This document shows positions 39,874 through 48,639 of a DNA stretch of 64,000 nt, one piece after another. The notes under the pieces are model-generated. The model worked only from the letters and a program-made list of their open reading frames with translations. It had not been told where the DNA came from and ran no database searches. Within the stretch, counting starts at the first letter, position 1, and every line of letters begins with the position of its first letter. The position numbers and the translations under genes were made by a program. Where the stretch lies: NCBI GenBank assembly GCA_963845895.1, contig CAWJTN010000001.1, forward strand, positions 992,001-1,056,000. Direction: 5' to 3'. Origin of the DNA: CAWJTN01 sp963845895 (GTDB taxonomy: Bacteria; Patescibacteriota; Microgenomatia; UBA1406; GWC2-37-13).

Positions 39874-41751
39874 TCAGTTATAAATTGGAGGTCTCGAATA
39901 TCCTGGTAATACATATATTTTATCATTTGATATGTTTACACAGTCATTATTAGATGTTATATCAATCCTTTTTAAGTCATTCTCTATTATAAAATCAGAT
40001 CCGGATATAAATCCAACAAAACCTTCATTAATATTCTTTAGCTTATTCCCTCCTAAGGTAATATCTGTTATTTGACATTTCTTTTTTAGTAAATTATCTA
40101 ATTCTACAAAAATTGAAAAATTATTATATTTGGATAAATTATATATGGTGATATTTTTTGAATAAACTAAATTATTTGTATCATTAATATCCTCAATTTT
40201 AGAAAAAGTAATAAATTGTTCTATATCTTTTGATTGTTGAATATATCTTAAATAATAAGCATCCGCTTTTTTATTTTTTTCTAATTTTTTAACAATGTGA
40301 ACCTTCTTATTGGTTTTTAAATAAATGTAATTAGACCAATAATTATTATCTGTAATTACTACTGTTCCTATTGAATCAAATAAAGTCGGGCTTAAAATAG
40401 TAACATTATTAGGCAACTTGTTAAACGTATTAGTAGTAATAAATCTATTAAGTGTTTCCCATTTATATCGTGAGAGTTGTTGCGACTTAGAATAACTATA
40501 ATTTGAAAAGTCAACCACTATACCTACTAATCCAATCCCGCAAGCTAGAAAAATAATAAATAATTCTTTAATAACTTTATAAGGAATATAGTCGCATAAA
40601 AGTAATATTAAATTAGTAATAATAAAAATAAAAGCAAAAAAGGAAAATACAGTGACAGGTTCTGATAAAAAAATATGATTTTTTACTATGTTTTGATAAT
40701 GAGAAGTTAGAGAGAGTAATAAAGGCGGTAAGAAAAAATAAAAAAGACCTATTAATAAATTTATAAAGTAATGCTTTAAAGAGAACTTATAAGATGTTTT
40801 CTTTAATATATAAAGAATGAGAAAAAATACTGCAATAAATTTTAATATCCAAATTGGTTGAAAATCAAATAATAAACCTTTAAGAAACATTGAGTTATTG
40901 AAAATATTCATATTGATTGCCCAATTATCAAAATAAAACATATACATGGGAAGTGAAGAAATACTAAATTGCCAAATAGTTTTCAGAATAGCAGATATGT
41001 CTAATTTTTTACTAATAGTCACTCCTACGTAATTAAATGGAGTAAAATATCTTATTAATAAATATGTAATTAAGTAAAAAATAATTATTAATATTAAATA
41101 TTTAGTTTTATTAAATAAAACTTTAAAATTTAAATCAAATTTAGTATCTGCTATTGCTAATAATATATATATCGGAAAATATAATATAAATATTTCATAG
41201 GTAAACAGAGTACAGGTGTATGAAACACAACTTAATAAAATATATCTTTTCCTTTTACATTCTAAGTATTTAACATATGAAATAAGAGAAAAAAACAATA
41301 GCAATAATGATCCAATGAAATTGTTTGTAAATACTACTACACCGTTTGGGTGCCAGCTATTTTGTAAAAAACTTAAACATAAAACTATTGGTAAATAAAT
41401 AAAAACTTTTTTTAATCTAAGTATTTTAATAATTAAATAAGCAAATAAGAAAAAATTCAAAGTTATTATGATGTAAAAAATACCTTTAAAATAAATAAAA
41501 TTATCGATTAAAAAAGTAAGATAAGCCCAAAAAATACCAAAAAAATTTGGTCTACCTTGTGATAATACAATCAATACTGCTTGTTTAAATGAAACCAACA
41601 AATTTTTATTCAAAAATAATAGATTGGTTAATAAGGAGTCTTGTTCAACTATCCAAGGCCCAAGAAAATTAGCATAAGTAACCACCAGTATTACAAAAGT
41701 TAAGAAAATATATATATAATTGTTCTTTATGCTTTTAATTATTTTTTTCAT
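39874..41751 (-). CDS. Large multi-pass membrane protein, unknown
   Basis: A 625-residue protein with about 12 hydrophobic segments and a soluble C-terminal third (from about residue 420). The first loop has FLGPWIVEQDSLLTNLLFLNKNLLVSF. Extreme AT bias and Lys/Asn/Ile richness stand out, even against its neighbours. The topology matches polytopic glycan transferases or polymerases (Wzy-like), and a polymerase would fit a locus with a flippase, but no motif proves it. It is monocistronic. Confidence 0.6.
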   Translation of the reverse strand: MKKIIKSIKNNYIYIFLTFVILVVTYANFLGPWIVEQDSLLTNLLFLNKNLLVSFKQAVLIVLSQGRPNFFGIFWAYLTFLIDNFIYFKGIFYIIITLNFFLFAYLIIKILRLKKVFIYLPIVLCLSFLQNSWHPNGVVVFTNNFIGSLLLLFFSLISYVKYLECKRKRYILLSCVSYTCTLFTYEIFILYFPIYILLAIADTKFDLNFKVLFNKTKYLILIIIFYLITYLLIRYFTPFNYVGVTISKKLDISAILKTIWQFSISSLPMYMFYFDNWAINMNIFNNSMFLKGLLFDFQPIWILKFIAVFFLILYILKKTSYKFSLKHYFINLLIGLFYFFLPPLLLSLTSHYQNIVKNHIFLSEPVTVFSFFAFIFIITNLILLLCDYIPYKVIKELFIIFLACGIGLVGIVVDFSNYSYSKSQQLSRYKWETLNRFITTNTFNKLPNNVTILSPTLFDSIGTVVITDNNYWSNYIYLKTNKKVHIVKKLEKNKKADAYYLRYIQQSKDIEQFITFSKIEDINDTNNLVYSKNITIYNLSKYNNFSIFVELDNLLKKKCQITDITLGGNKLKNINEGFVGFISGSDFIIENDLKRIDITSNNDCVNISNDKIYVLPGYSRPPIYN

Positions 41752-41826
41752 AACTTATTTTTTTAAAGATGTGTTTTTAAATTAACCTTAACTAATTCTT
41801 AATTCCCGTCATTTTAGAATTAACTT

Positions 41827-42561
41827 TTATTTTTTAAATACCATTTCCCATCCGTAATAATAACCTTTTCTTGGAGTCAGTTCCTTTCTAAAGACATTTG
41901 CAAGATATGTAATTTCCTTTTGCGTAATATACTTTATTCCTCTTCCTTTAAAATCATATAATGTTTCAAACCATTTCCAATTATCTGGCCAAATACTGCA
42001 TTTTATTAATTTAAATCCATGTTTTTTGAATAATTTAAACACTTTGTCCTTTGTTAATTTCTGAATGTGTCCACCTCCTTCAGAGTGGATTAAGTGGTAA
42101 AAAATATCAGTGAAATTTTTAGAATCAGGGAAACTTACATAAATAATCGCATCTTTTTTAGCGACTCTTTTTATTCCATTTATAATTTTTTCAGGCGAAT
42201 TTACATGTTCTAAAATATGATTTGCTACAACCATGTCGAATCTATTTTCCCAGTTTATATTTTCCGATTCAAACTTTGAATTAATAAGACTTCTATGGAG
42301 TCTTTCTAATTTAGACTTTAGATCTAATTTATTGAGAAGGGTTGCATCGAGTTTATATATTTTAATATTTTTAGGGATAAGTTTCGGAAAAAAATATAGA
42401 TCGATTCCTATAATTTTAGTGTCCTTATCGGTCCACTTCCACCAATCACTTCCATCAGGTCCACTACCAATATCAAAAACATATTTCTTGTTTTTTAAAT
42501 AGTTCTTAATTCCAACCTTTTTAGGATTAACCTTTATTTTTGCTTTAAAAAAATCAAACAT
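41827..42561 (-). CDS. Class I SAM-dependent methyltransferase
   Basis: A 244-residue methyltransferase. YVFDIGSGPDGSDWW is motif I, IIGIDLYFF the acidic loop, and FDMVVANHILEHVNSPEKIING motif IV and what follows. It belongs to the Methyltransf_11 group common in glycan loci. It probably methylates a sugar, but the target is unknown. Its start overlaps the end of wecB by 8 nt, so it is translated together with wecB and the fused glycosyltransferase. Confidence 0.83.
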   Translation of the reverse strand: MFDFFKAKIKVNPKKVGIKNYLKNKKYVFDIGSGPDGSDWWKWTDKDTKIIGIDLYFFPKLIPKNIKIYKLDATLLNKLDLKSKLERLHRSLINSKFESENINWENRFDMVVANHILEHVNSPEKIINGIKRVAKKDAIIYVSFPDSKNFTDIFYHLIHSEGGGHIQKLTKDKVFKLFKKHGFKLIKCSIWPDNWKWFETLYDFKGRGIKYITQKEITYLANVFRKELTPRKGYYYGWEMVFKK

Positions 42562-43630
42562 AGGATCTGATTAAAATGTCAATAATTATTTTAGCGCTAT
42601 TACCATATCCAAAGGGATTCTTCCATACTCTATCGGAATTAATCATCTTTTTTACACCCTTTATCACATTATCTTCGCGATTACCAACAAGTACGTTTGA
42701 TTTAGCTTCGGTTGTTTCAGGTCTTTCCGTATTGTTTCGTAAAGTAACACAAGGAACATGTAGTATACATGCCTCTTCCTGGATGCCTCCCGAATCTGTT
42801 AGGATTACTTTAGCGTATTTTTCCATCATTAGCATTTCTAAATATCCTACAGGCTGAATTATTCTAAAGTAATTTTTGTTTATTTCAATTTTAAACTTAT
42901 CGATATTATGTTTGGTCCTTGGATGAATAGGAAAATAAATAGAGGTATTAAATTTGGTTGAAACTTTTTCCAGAGTTGAAATAAGTCTAGATAGAATATT
43001 TTTTTGGTCGACATTTGACGCGCGGTGAAGTGTTAAAAGAAAATATTTCTCTTTCTGATAATGAACATATTTTTTAATTGATTCGGCAATTGCTAAATTT
43101 TGTTGGACGGCATCGACAATAGTATTGCCTGTCACAAATATTTTATTTTTATCAATACCTTCTTTAAGTAAAATTTTTTCCTGATTAATGGTAGGAGCAA
43201 ATAGAAAATCTGATAAATTGTCTGCGACAATTCGGTTTATCTCTTCAGGCATCGTGTGGTCGTAACTCCTTAGTCCAGCTTCAACATGACCGATTTTAAT
43301 ATTCATTTTTGAGGCTACTATTGATGATGCAAGAATTGTGTTCGTGTCTCCTTCAATTAATATTAAATCGGGTTTTTCTTGATTTAATATATCTTCAATC
43401 TTTATCATCATCTCTCCAGTCATTTTTCCATGTGTTTTTTCTTTAATATTGAGATTATATTTTGGGGGAGGAAGTTTCAGCTCTTCAAAAAAGAGTTGAT
43501 CCATATTTCCAGAATAATGTTGATTAGTATGAAGTATAAAAAAATTAAACTTTGCCAGTTTAAGTTCTCTAATAATGGGTGACATCTTGATAATTTCTGG
43601 TCTGGTTCCTAAAATAACTGATACTTTCAT
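42554..43630 (-). CDS. wecB: UDP-N-acetylglucosamine 2-epimerase (non-hydrolysing)
   Basis: A 358-residue enzyme of the WecB family. MKVSVILGTRPEIIKMSP is the canonical start. EGDTNT (Asp95), GHVEAGLRS (Glu117) and MPEEINR (130-131) are catalytic-site blocks, with TDSGGIQEEA near residue 285. It interconverts UDP-GlcNAc and UDP-ManNAc in the cytoplasm. The ATG at 43630 lies 2 nt past the stop of the fused glycosyltransferase. UDP-ManNAc would feed the polysaccharide made here. Confidence 0.93.
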   Translation of the reverse strand: MKVSVILGTRPEIIKMSPIIRELKLAKFNFFILHTNQHYSGNMDQLFFEELKLPPPKYNLNIKEKTHGKMTGEMMIKIEDILNQEKPDLILIEGDTNTILASSIVASKMNIKIGHVEAGLRSYDHTMPEEINRIVADNLSDFLFAPTINQEKILLKEGIDKNKIFVTGNTIVDAVQQNLAIAESIKKYVHYQKEKYFLLTLHRASNVDQKNILSRLISTLEKVSTKFNTSIYFPIHPRTKHNIDKFKIEINKNYFRIIQPVGYLEMLMMEKYAKVILTDSGGIQEEACILHVPCVTLRNNTERPETTEAKSNVLVGNREDNVIKGVKKMINSDRVWKNPFGYGNSAKIIIDILIRSYV

Positions 43631-43631
43631 A

Positions 43632-45980
43632 TTATTCCGATCTGTAATGGTGAGGAATCCATTTTGTTTTCCATTTTTCCTCAAATTTTTTCTTATTGAT
43701 TTCGAAGTACTTCTTATAAAATCCTGGTTCAGAATCGGTTGAAACACTTAAATAATGGTGAACAAATACATCATCTGCACAGAGGATTTTATAACCCCGA
43801 TTTTTGAGTCTTAAACAATAATCATCGTCTTCAAACAAACCTGGATAAAATCTTTCATCAAGCTCTCCAATCTTTTTAAAAGTTATTTTTTTACCCATCC
43901 AACAGAAAGCGGCTATCCTCGGCAAATTCATAACTTCTCCCCAATGCTTAGACGTATAAGATCTTACTGTCTTTTCCATATCTTTGAGGTTATTTGGATC
44001 ATAAACAATGTCGATTTTTGCTTCATTTCCAATATTATTGGTGACAGGTCCTACAATTCCTATGTCTTTTTTATTAACGTGGTAAATTAATCGACTAATC
44101 CAGCCGGGGGTAACAATTGTATCATTATTCAGTAGAATCAAATATTCTCCGGTCGCCTTCTTCATGCCAATATTGTTACCTGCAGCAAATCCTAAATTTT
44201 TATTGTTAAAAATCACTCTCACTCCTACTTTATTATTGATTTTTTTTAGGCATTTGATACACTCATAAGCAGAACCATTATCTACAACTATGATTTCATA
44301 GTTTGGATAGAAAGATTTTTTTTGAATACTCTCAATACAATTTTTTGTGTAATTATACTTTTCAAAGGAAACTATGATTATGCTTACTTTTGGAAAGAAT
44401 GAACTCTCAAGAATTTGATTTAAAAGATTACCTCTTTTTTGCCATGTGTTTTCTCGAGCAATATTTAATCGCCTGTTTACAACTTTTTGATCATTTTCCC
44501 TCAAAGCTAATTTAATATATTTAGAAAATTCCGTGGAATTATTGGCTATGTATAGTTCATTTTTAAATTTCTCCAGTTCTGGTATTTTTGTAGTTATGAC
44601 AGGTTTTCCAGCAGCGAAGTACTCATAAATTTTAACCGGATCGGTTGCTTTTATAAGATCATTAATAATAAAAGGAATCAAGCAAACACGAAAATATTTT
44701 AGATAGTTTGGTAATTCAATATAGGGTTTCTCTCCTAGTAAATGGATATTTTTATACTTTTTTGAAAGCTGCCTAACACGTTTGTTTTGTATTCTACCCA
44801 ACAGTACAATTGAGGTATCCCGCTGTTCCTTAGCAATCTTTTCTAGTAAATCGGCATCAAACCAATCAGCGATAGTACCATAATAACCTATAATTGGTTG
44901 AGGAATATTTTTTAGATCAAATGGCTCATCAATATCTTCACTTAATAACTTATTAAAGTGAAAAAAATCACATGCGTTTTGTAGTAAAACTATTTTTTCT
45001 GGTCTAATTTTTCTAATCTTGTTATGTAAGAAGTTAGAGCTAACAAGAACAAGGTCTGAATTTCTAATAAGAGTTTCTTCTAACTCTTCTGTTTTCGAAC
45101 TATTTTCTTTAAATCCTTTATGCTCATCCATACAATCATAAATAATCGGCATAGCCAACTTATCAAATAGGGATGCCCAAAAAGGATGATCAATTTTAGC
45201 TATAGGATTTATAATATTTGCTTCTTCAATAAGTTTTTTAATTGATGTCATCATTTCATTTAAATCGTCTTCCGTTGGTTTGTCTCGATAAATAAATAAA
45301 TTTCTTACGGAAGTAATCGTAATTATGTAAGTATTGTTATTTTGTTTCTCAACATTAAACTTACTTTGTGATAATTTCAGAGATAGAGCAGGTAAAAATT
45401 CAGTTTCAATATAAAAAATTCGATGTCCCTTTTTTGCCAATTCAGTTGCCAAATGTTGAGATCTTTGGAACCTGTAATTAAAAGTCGTTATGCCAAAATT
45501 AATGATATCAATACTATTTTTTGATCTTATTTTTGACCATTTTTCCCACTCATTTTTTATTTTAAAAGAAGTTGTTTTTGTGGATATAAAATATATTAAA
45601 AAATATTTAAACTTTTTTCTTATTGCTTCTGGGATTATTATACGAATTATGCTTACAATGAATGTTTGGATTCTTATGATCAATTGCCATATTTTAAAAG
45701 CTTTAGCACTTGAAATTTTATTGAGCTGTTTTTGATAATAACGTTTTTCTACCTCTAGGTTATATAATTTTGTATAAAGATCCCTTCCTTTAATAAAAGA
45801 AAACTCTATATCTTCAGGAACTTTTCCAAGCAGTTTATCTCTGAATTTACAATATGTTTGCCAAAACTTAAAAAATTTTGTAACTTTAATCGTGAAGAAT
45901 CGATTTTTAAGTATATCAACTTCTTCCTGTAAACGAGTAATGGATTTTTTAGTAACTTTATCTTTTATTGTCTTGGTCAT
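43632..45980 (-). CDS. Bifunctional glycosyltransferase: coiled coil, GT4-like domain, GT2 domain
   Basis: A 782-residue fusion. Residues 1-130 hold two coiled-coil/aromatic units (VTKFFKFWQTYCKFRDKL and ISSAKAFKIWQ). Residues 130-515 form a GT-B enzyme: INFGITTFNYRFQRSQHLA at the start, IIGYYGTIADWFD, LLGEKPYIELPNYL and TDPVKIYEYFAAGKPVI. Residues 525-782 are a GT2 domain with SIIIVSFEKYNYT, VVDNGS, LLNNDT and FEDDDYCLRL. It could add two sugars in turn. The gene order with wecB and methyltransferases supports a role in glycan chain assembly. Confidence 0.88.
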   Translation of the reverse strand: MTKTIKDKVTKKSITRLQEEVDILKNRFFTIKVTKFFKFWQTYCKFRDKLLGKVPEDIEFSFIKGRDLYTKLYNLEVEKRYYQKQLNKISSAKAFKIWQLIIRIQTFIVSIIRIIIPEAIRKKFKYFLIYFISTKTTSFKIKNEWEKWSKIRSKNSIDIINFGITTFNYRFQRSQHLATELAKKGHRIFYIETEFLPALSLKLSQSKFNVEKQNNNTYIITITSVRNLFIYRDKPTEDDLNEMMTSIKKLIEEANIINPIAKIDHPFWASLFDKLAMPIIYDCMDEHKGFKENSSKTEELEETLIRNSDLVLVSSNFLHNKIRKIRPEKIVLLQNACDFFHFNKLLSEDIDEPFDLKNIPQPIIGYYGTIADWFDADLLEKIAKEQRDTSIVLLGRIQNKRVRQLSKKYKNIHLLGEKPYIELPNYLKYFRVCLIPFIINDLIKATDPVKIYEYFAAGKPVITTKIPELEKFKNELYIANNSTEFSKYIKLALRENDQKVVNRRLNIARENTWQKRGNLLNQILESSFFPKVSIIIVSFEKYNYTKNCIESIQKKSFYPNYEIIVVDNGSAYECIKCLKKINNKVGVRVIFNNKNLGFAAGNNIGMKKATGEYLILLNNDTIVTPGWISRLIYHVNKKDIGIVGPVTNNIGNEAKIDIVYDPNNLKDMEKTVRSYTSKHWGEVMNLPRIAAFCWMGKKITFKKIGELDERFYPGLFEDDDYCLRLKNRGYKILCADDVFVHHYLSVSTDSEPGFYKKYFEINKKKFEEKWKTKWIPHHYRSE

Positions 45981-45997
45981 ATTTTAGATAAACTCAT

Positions 45998-47026
45998 TTA
46001 TTTTTTTATCAACGAATCTCTTAACTTGCAATAAGATTGCCATAACCTAAAAAATTTAGCGGATTTAATGTTGTTTAATATCGATTCAAGGGAGTCAATT
46101 TTATTTTGATATGATTTAATACGTGATTTTAATTCCAGGTTTTTAAGTGAAATTTTTCTTATTTTTTCTTTATTTATTGATTTAATATTTAACTTATCAA
46201 ACATATTTTTGAACTCATCCTTTTTTAATTCATGGTTAAACTGTCTATTTAGCGACACTAAGCCTATTGACAAATCTAGAAATCCCACTTTGGATGAGGT
46301 CAAAGATATTAATTTTAATTCAGGTAACTTATAATTTGAACAGACAGCAAGAATAAACTGCGAGTTTTTAATATTCACAGGATGTGAGATAACCGTTTGA
46401 TCTGTCATAGTAAAGTTTTCTTCAATCTTTAAATTGATTTTATCTTCATGTTTGATAAGTTGAGCCATCTCAAAAGTTTGATAATATAAATTTATGTTTT
46501 TAAAAAATTTTTTTAACAATCTCGAAAATTCTATTGGATAAAATTCTTTAACGTGAAAAGGATTATCTTTCTCATATGTGAATTTATTTGGAGTTGAGAC
46601 AAAAAAAATACCTCCTTCTTTTAACACTCTTCTTACTTGACTTAAGAATTTCTCTTGATTGTAAAGATGTTCTATCAGTTCGAAACTAATCGCGATGTCT
46701 ATTTTTTTGTTGTGAATAGTCAGTAAAGTTTCTGCATTATCAATCTGAAAGTCTATTTTTTTTTGAGCATATTTATTTTTTGCATATAAAATTGAACTCT
46801 CTGATATATCAAGGGCATAAACTTTTTTTGCTTCTCCTAACGTTGATAAAATATAGCTACCGTATCCCGATCCACAACCGATATCAAGTACAGTTTTTTG
46901 TTTTGTCAATTGGCAAGAAAACAAATATCTAGCTAGGTGTTCATAATAAAAGGGTGCTCCCTTATTTATTTCTGGAATTAGTCGTTCTCCAGTAAAGACT
47001 AATTTTTGATTTTGTCTGTTTTTCAT
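45998..47026 (-). CDS. SAM-dependent methyltransferase with C-terminal coiled coil
   Basis: A 342-residue protein. LVFTGERLIPEI opens the domain, VLDIGCGSGYGSYIL is motif I and IDIAISFELIEHLYNQEKF motif IV. The last 80 residues form a coiled coil ending in IKSAKFFRLWQSYCKLRDSL, nearly the same as the N-terminal unit of the glycosyltransferase encoded next. Such methyltransferases can act on the non-reducing end of a glycan. It is the first gene of the minus-strand cluster and faces wzm. Confidence 0.85.
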   Translation of the reverse strand: MKNRQNQKLVFTGERLIPEINKGAPFYYEHLARYLFSCQLTKQKTVLDIGCGSGYGSYILSTLGEAKKVYALDISESSILYAKNKYAQKKIDFQIDNAETLLTIHNKKIDIAISFELIEHLYNQEKFLSQVRRVLKEGGIFFVSTPNKFTYEKDNPFHVKEFYPIEFSRLLKKFFKNINLYYQTFEMAQLIKHEDKINLKIEENFTMTDQTVISHPVNIKNSQFILAVCSNYKLPELKLISLTSSKVGFLDLSIGLVSLNRQFNHELKKDEFKNMFDKLNIKSINKEKIRKISLKNLELKSRIKSYQNKIDSLESILNNIKSAKFFRLWQSYCKLRDSLIKK

Positions 47027-47088
47027 TTTTTTATTATATCAACAATGTTAATCTAAAACTTAAAAACTGATACAATATATGTTAAAAT

Positions 47089-47889
47089 ATGTCCAAAATA
47101 GAAAAAGTAATAGTCAATTTAAAGCTCATCTGGGAGTACAGAGAACTTTTGTTGAATTTGGCCAATAGAGAAATAACTCAACGGTACAAACAATCTATTT
47201 TGGGTTATGCTTGGGTGATCTTAAATCCTTTATTCCAACTTATTGTAATTAGTTTTGTCTTTTCATCAATTCTAAAGATTCCTTCTCTGGGAGTACCCTA
47301 CATAATATTTTTATCAGTGGCACTATTACCTTGGAATCTATTTTCTACAAGCCTAACCACTTCTACAAATGTTTTAGTCAATAACAGCAGTCTTATTACA
47401 AAAATATATTTTCCTCGCGAAATATTGGTTTATGCAACTATAATTGCTAAGCTTGTAGATTTTTTTTATTCATGTTTAGTTTTATTTTTTTTCTTTATTC
47501 TTTATCACATATCTATTACTCCTGCAGTTGCTTGGCTTCCTCTGATCTTTGGTATACAATTAATTTTCACAGTTGGACTTTCCTTAATTCTTGCGGCATT
47601 TAATCTTTTTTACCGAGATATTCAATACTTATTGGGTTTGATTTTGATGCTTTGGATGTATTTGACACCTGTGATGTATCCGGTTGAAATTATACCCCAA
47701 AGATTTAGATTTGTATTTTCCTTAAACCCGATGTCTGTGATAGTAAATGCTTACCGTGAAGTTATCTTAGGTAAAGGCAACCCAAATTTAAATAGTTTAT
47801 CTTTAGCTTTTATAATGTCTTTAATAGTTTTTTTAATAGGTTTTTATATCTTTAAGAAGTTAGAAGGACAGTTTGCAGACTATGTCTAA
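47089..47889 (+). CDS. wzm: ABC-2 polysaccharide export permease (Wzm/TagG-like)
   Basis: A 266-residue permease with six membrane spans. LANREITQRYKQSILGYAWVILNPLFQLIVISFVFSSI is the typical N-terminal block of the ABC-2 polyol/polysaccharide exporter family, and NPMSVIVNAYREVILG is conserved near the end. With the ATPase encoded next it should export a lipid-linked polysaccharide. A TACAAT -10 lies 12 nt before the ATG, so the leader is about 5 nt. The stop overlaps the ATPase start by 8 nt. Confidence 0.92.
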   Translation: MSKIEKVIVNLKLIWEYRELLLNLANREITQRYKQSILGYAWVILNPLFQLIVISFVFSSILKIPSLGVPYIIFLSVALLPWNLFSTSLTTSTNVLVNNSSLITKIYFPREILVYATIIAKLVDFFYSCLVLFFFFILYHISITPAVAWLPLIFGIQLIFTVGLSLILAAFNLFYRDIQYLLGLILMLWMYLTPVMYPVEIIPQRFRFVFSLNPMSVIVNAYREVILGKGNPNLNSLSLAFIMSLIVFLIGFYIFKKLEGQFADYV

Positions 47890-48613
47890 TAATACCATAA
47901 TTCAAGCAGAAAACATTTGTAAAACTTACAGTTTGCAAAAACATAAGACTTTCAAGGAGTTACTTCCTGCTCTTTTTGCCGGGAAAGAAACTAAAGTAAA
48001 ATTCAAAGCACTAAACCATATTAATTTTGAAATACACAAAGGCGAATCTTTAGGAATAATAGGAAGAAATGGATCAGGTAAGTCAACTTTACTTAAATTA
48101 ATTGCCGGAGTTACAAAACCATCAGATGGGAGAATCACAGTAAATGGTAAAGTAGCTCCTCTTATAGAACTTGGTGCAGGTTTTCATCCAGAGCTTACAG
48201 GTAGAGAAAATGTATATCTCAACGGTTCTATTTTGGGGTTCAAAAAAAAACAGATGGACAAACTTTATGATGCCATTGTAGAGTTTGCCGAACTCAAAGA
48301 ATTTATGGATCAGCCGATTAAATTTTACTCCTCCGGAATGTATATGAGATTGGCTTTTTCCGTAGCTGTAGCGGAAACTCCCGATATATTATTGGTAGAT
48401 GAGATTTTGGCCGTGGGCGATTTGAAGTTTCAAAAAAAATGTCTGGCTAGGATTAAGGAATTCCAGTCAAAAGGATCAACTCTTGTTATGGTCAGCCATA
48501 ATCCATCTCAACTTGAAAAATATTGCCAGATTGGTTTATTTGTCGATAGTGGAAATCAGATATTTTTTGGAGACATGATAGATGCTTTAAAGAGATACCA
48601 GAATATGCTTTAA
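47882..48613 (+). CDS. wzt: ABC polysaccharide export ATPase (Wzt/TagH-like)
   Basis: A 243-residue ABC ATPase. Walker A is GRNGSGKST (61-69), followed by the Wzt/TagH signature block APLIELGAGFHPELTGRENVYLNG. The ABC signature is YSSGMYMRLAF and Walker B ILLVDEILAVGD. It powers polysaccharide export with the preceding permease. The C-terminal carbohydrate-binding domain found in many Wzt proteins is absent, so export here is probably not controlled by recognition of a modified glycan end. Confidence 0.92.
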   Translation: MSNNTIIQAENICKTYSLQKHKTFKELLPALFAGKETKVKFKALNHINFEIHKGESLGIIGRNGSGKSTLLKLIAGVTKPSDGRITVNGKVAPLIELGAGFHPELTGRENVYLNGSILGFKKKQMDKLYDAIVEFAELKEFMDQPIKFYSSGMYMRLAFSVAVAETPDILLVDEILAVGDLKFQKKCLARIKEFQSKGSTLVMVSHNPSQLEKYCQIGLFVDSGNQIFFGDMIDALKRYQNML

Positions 48614-48639
48614 AAGTATCTTCAGATTGTTTAACACTT

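Noticed and set aside
42554..43747. A longer wecB start 39 codons upstream
   Set aside because: The extra codons overlap the 3' end of the fused glycosyltransferase. The family starts at MKVSVILGTRPEI (43630).
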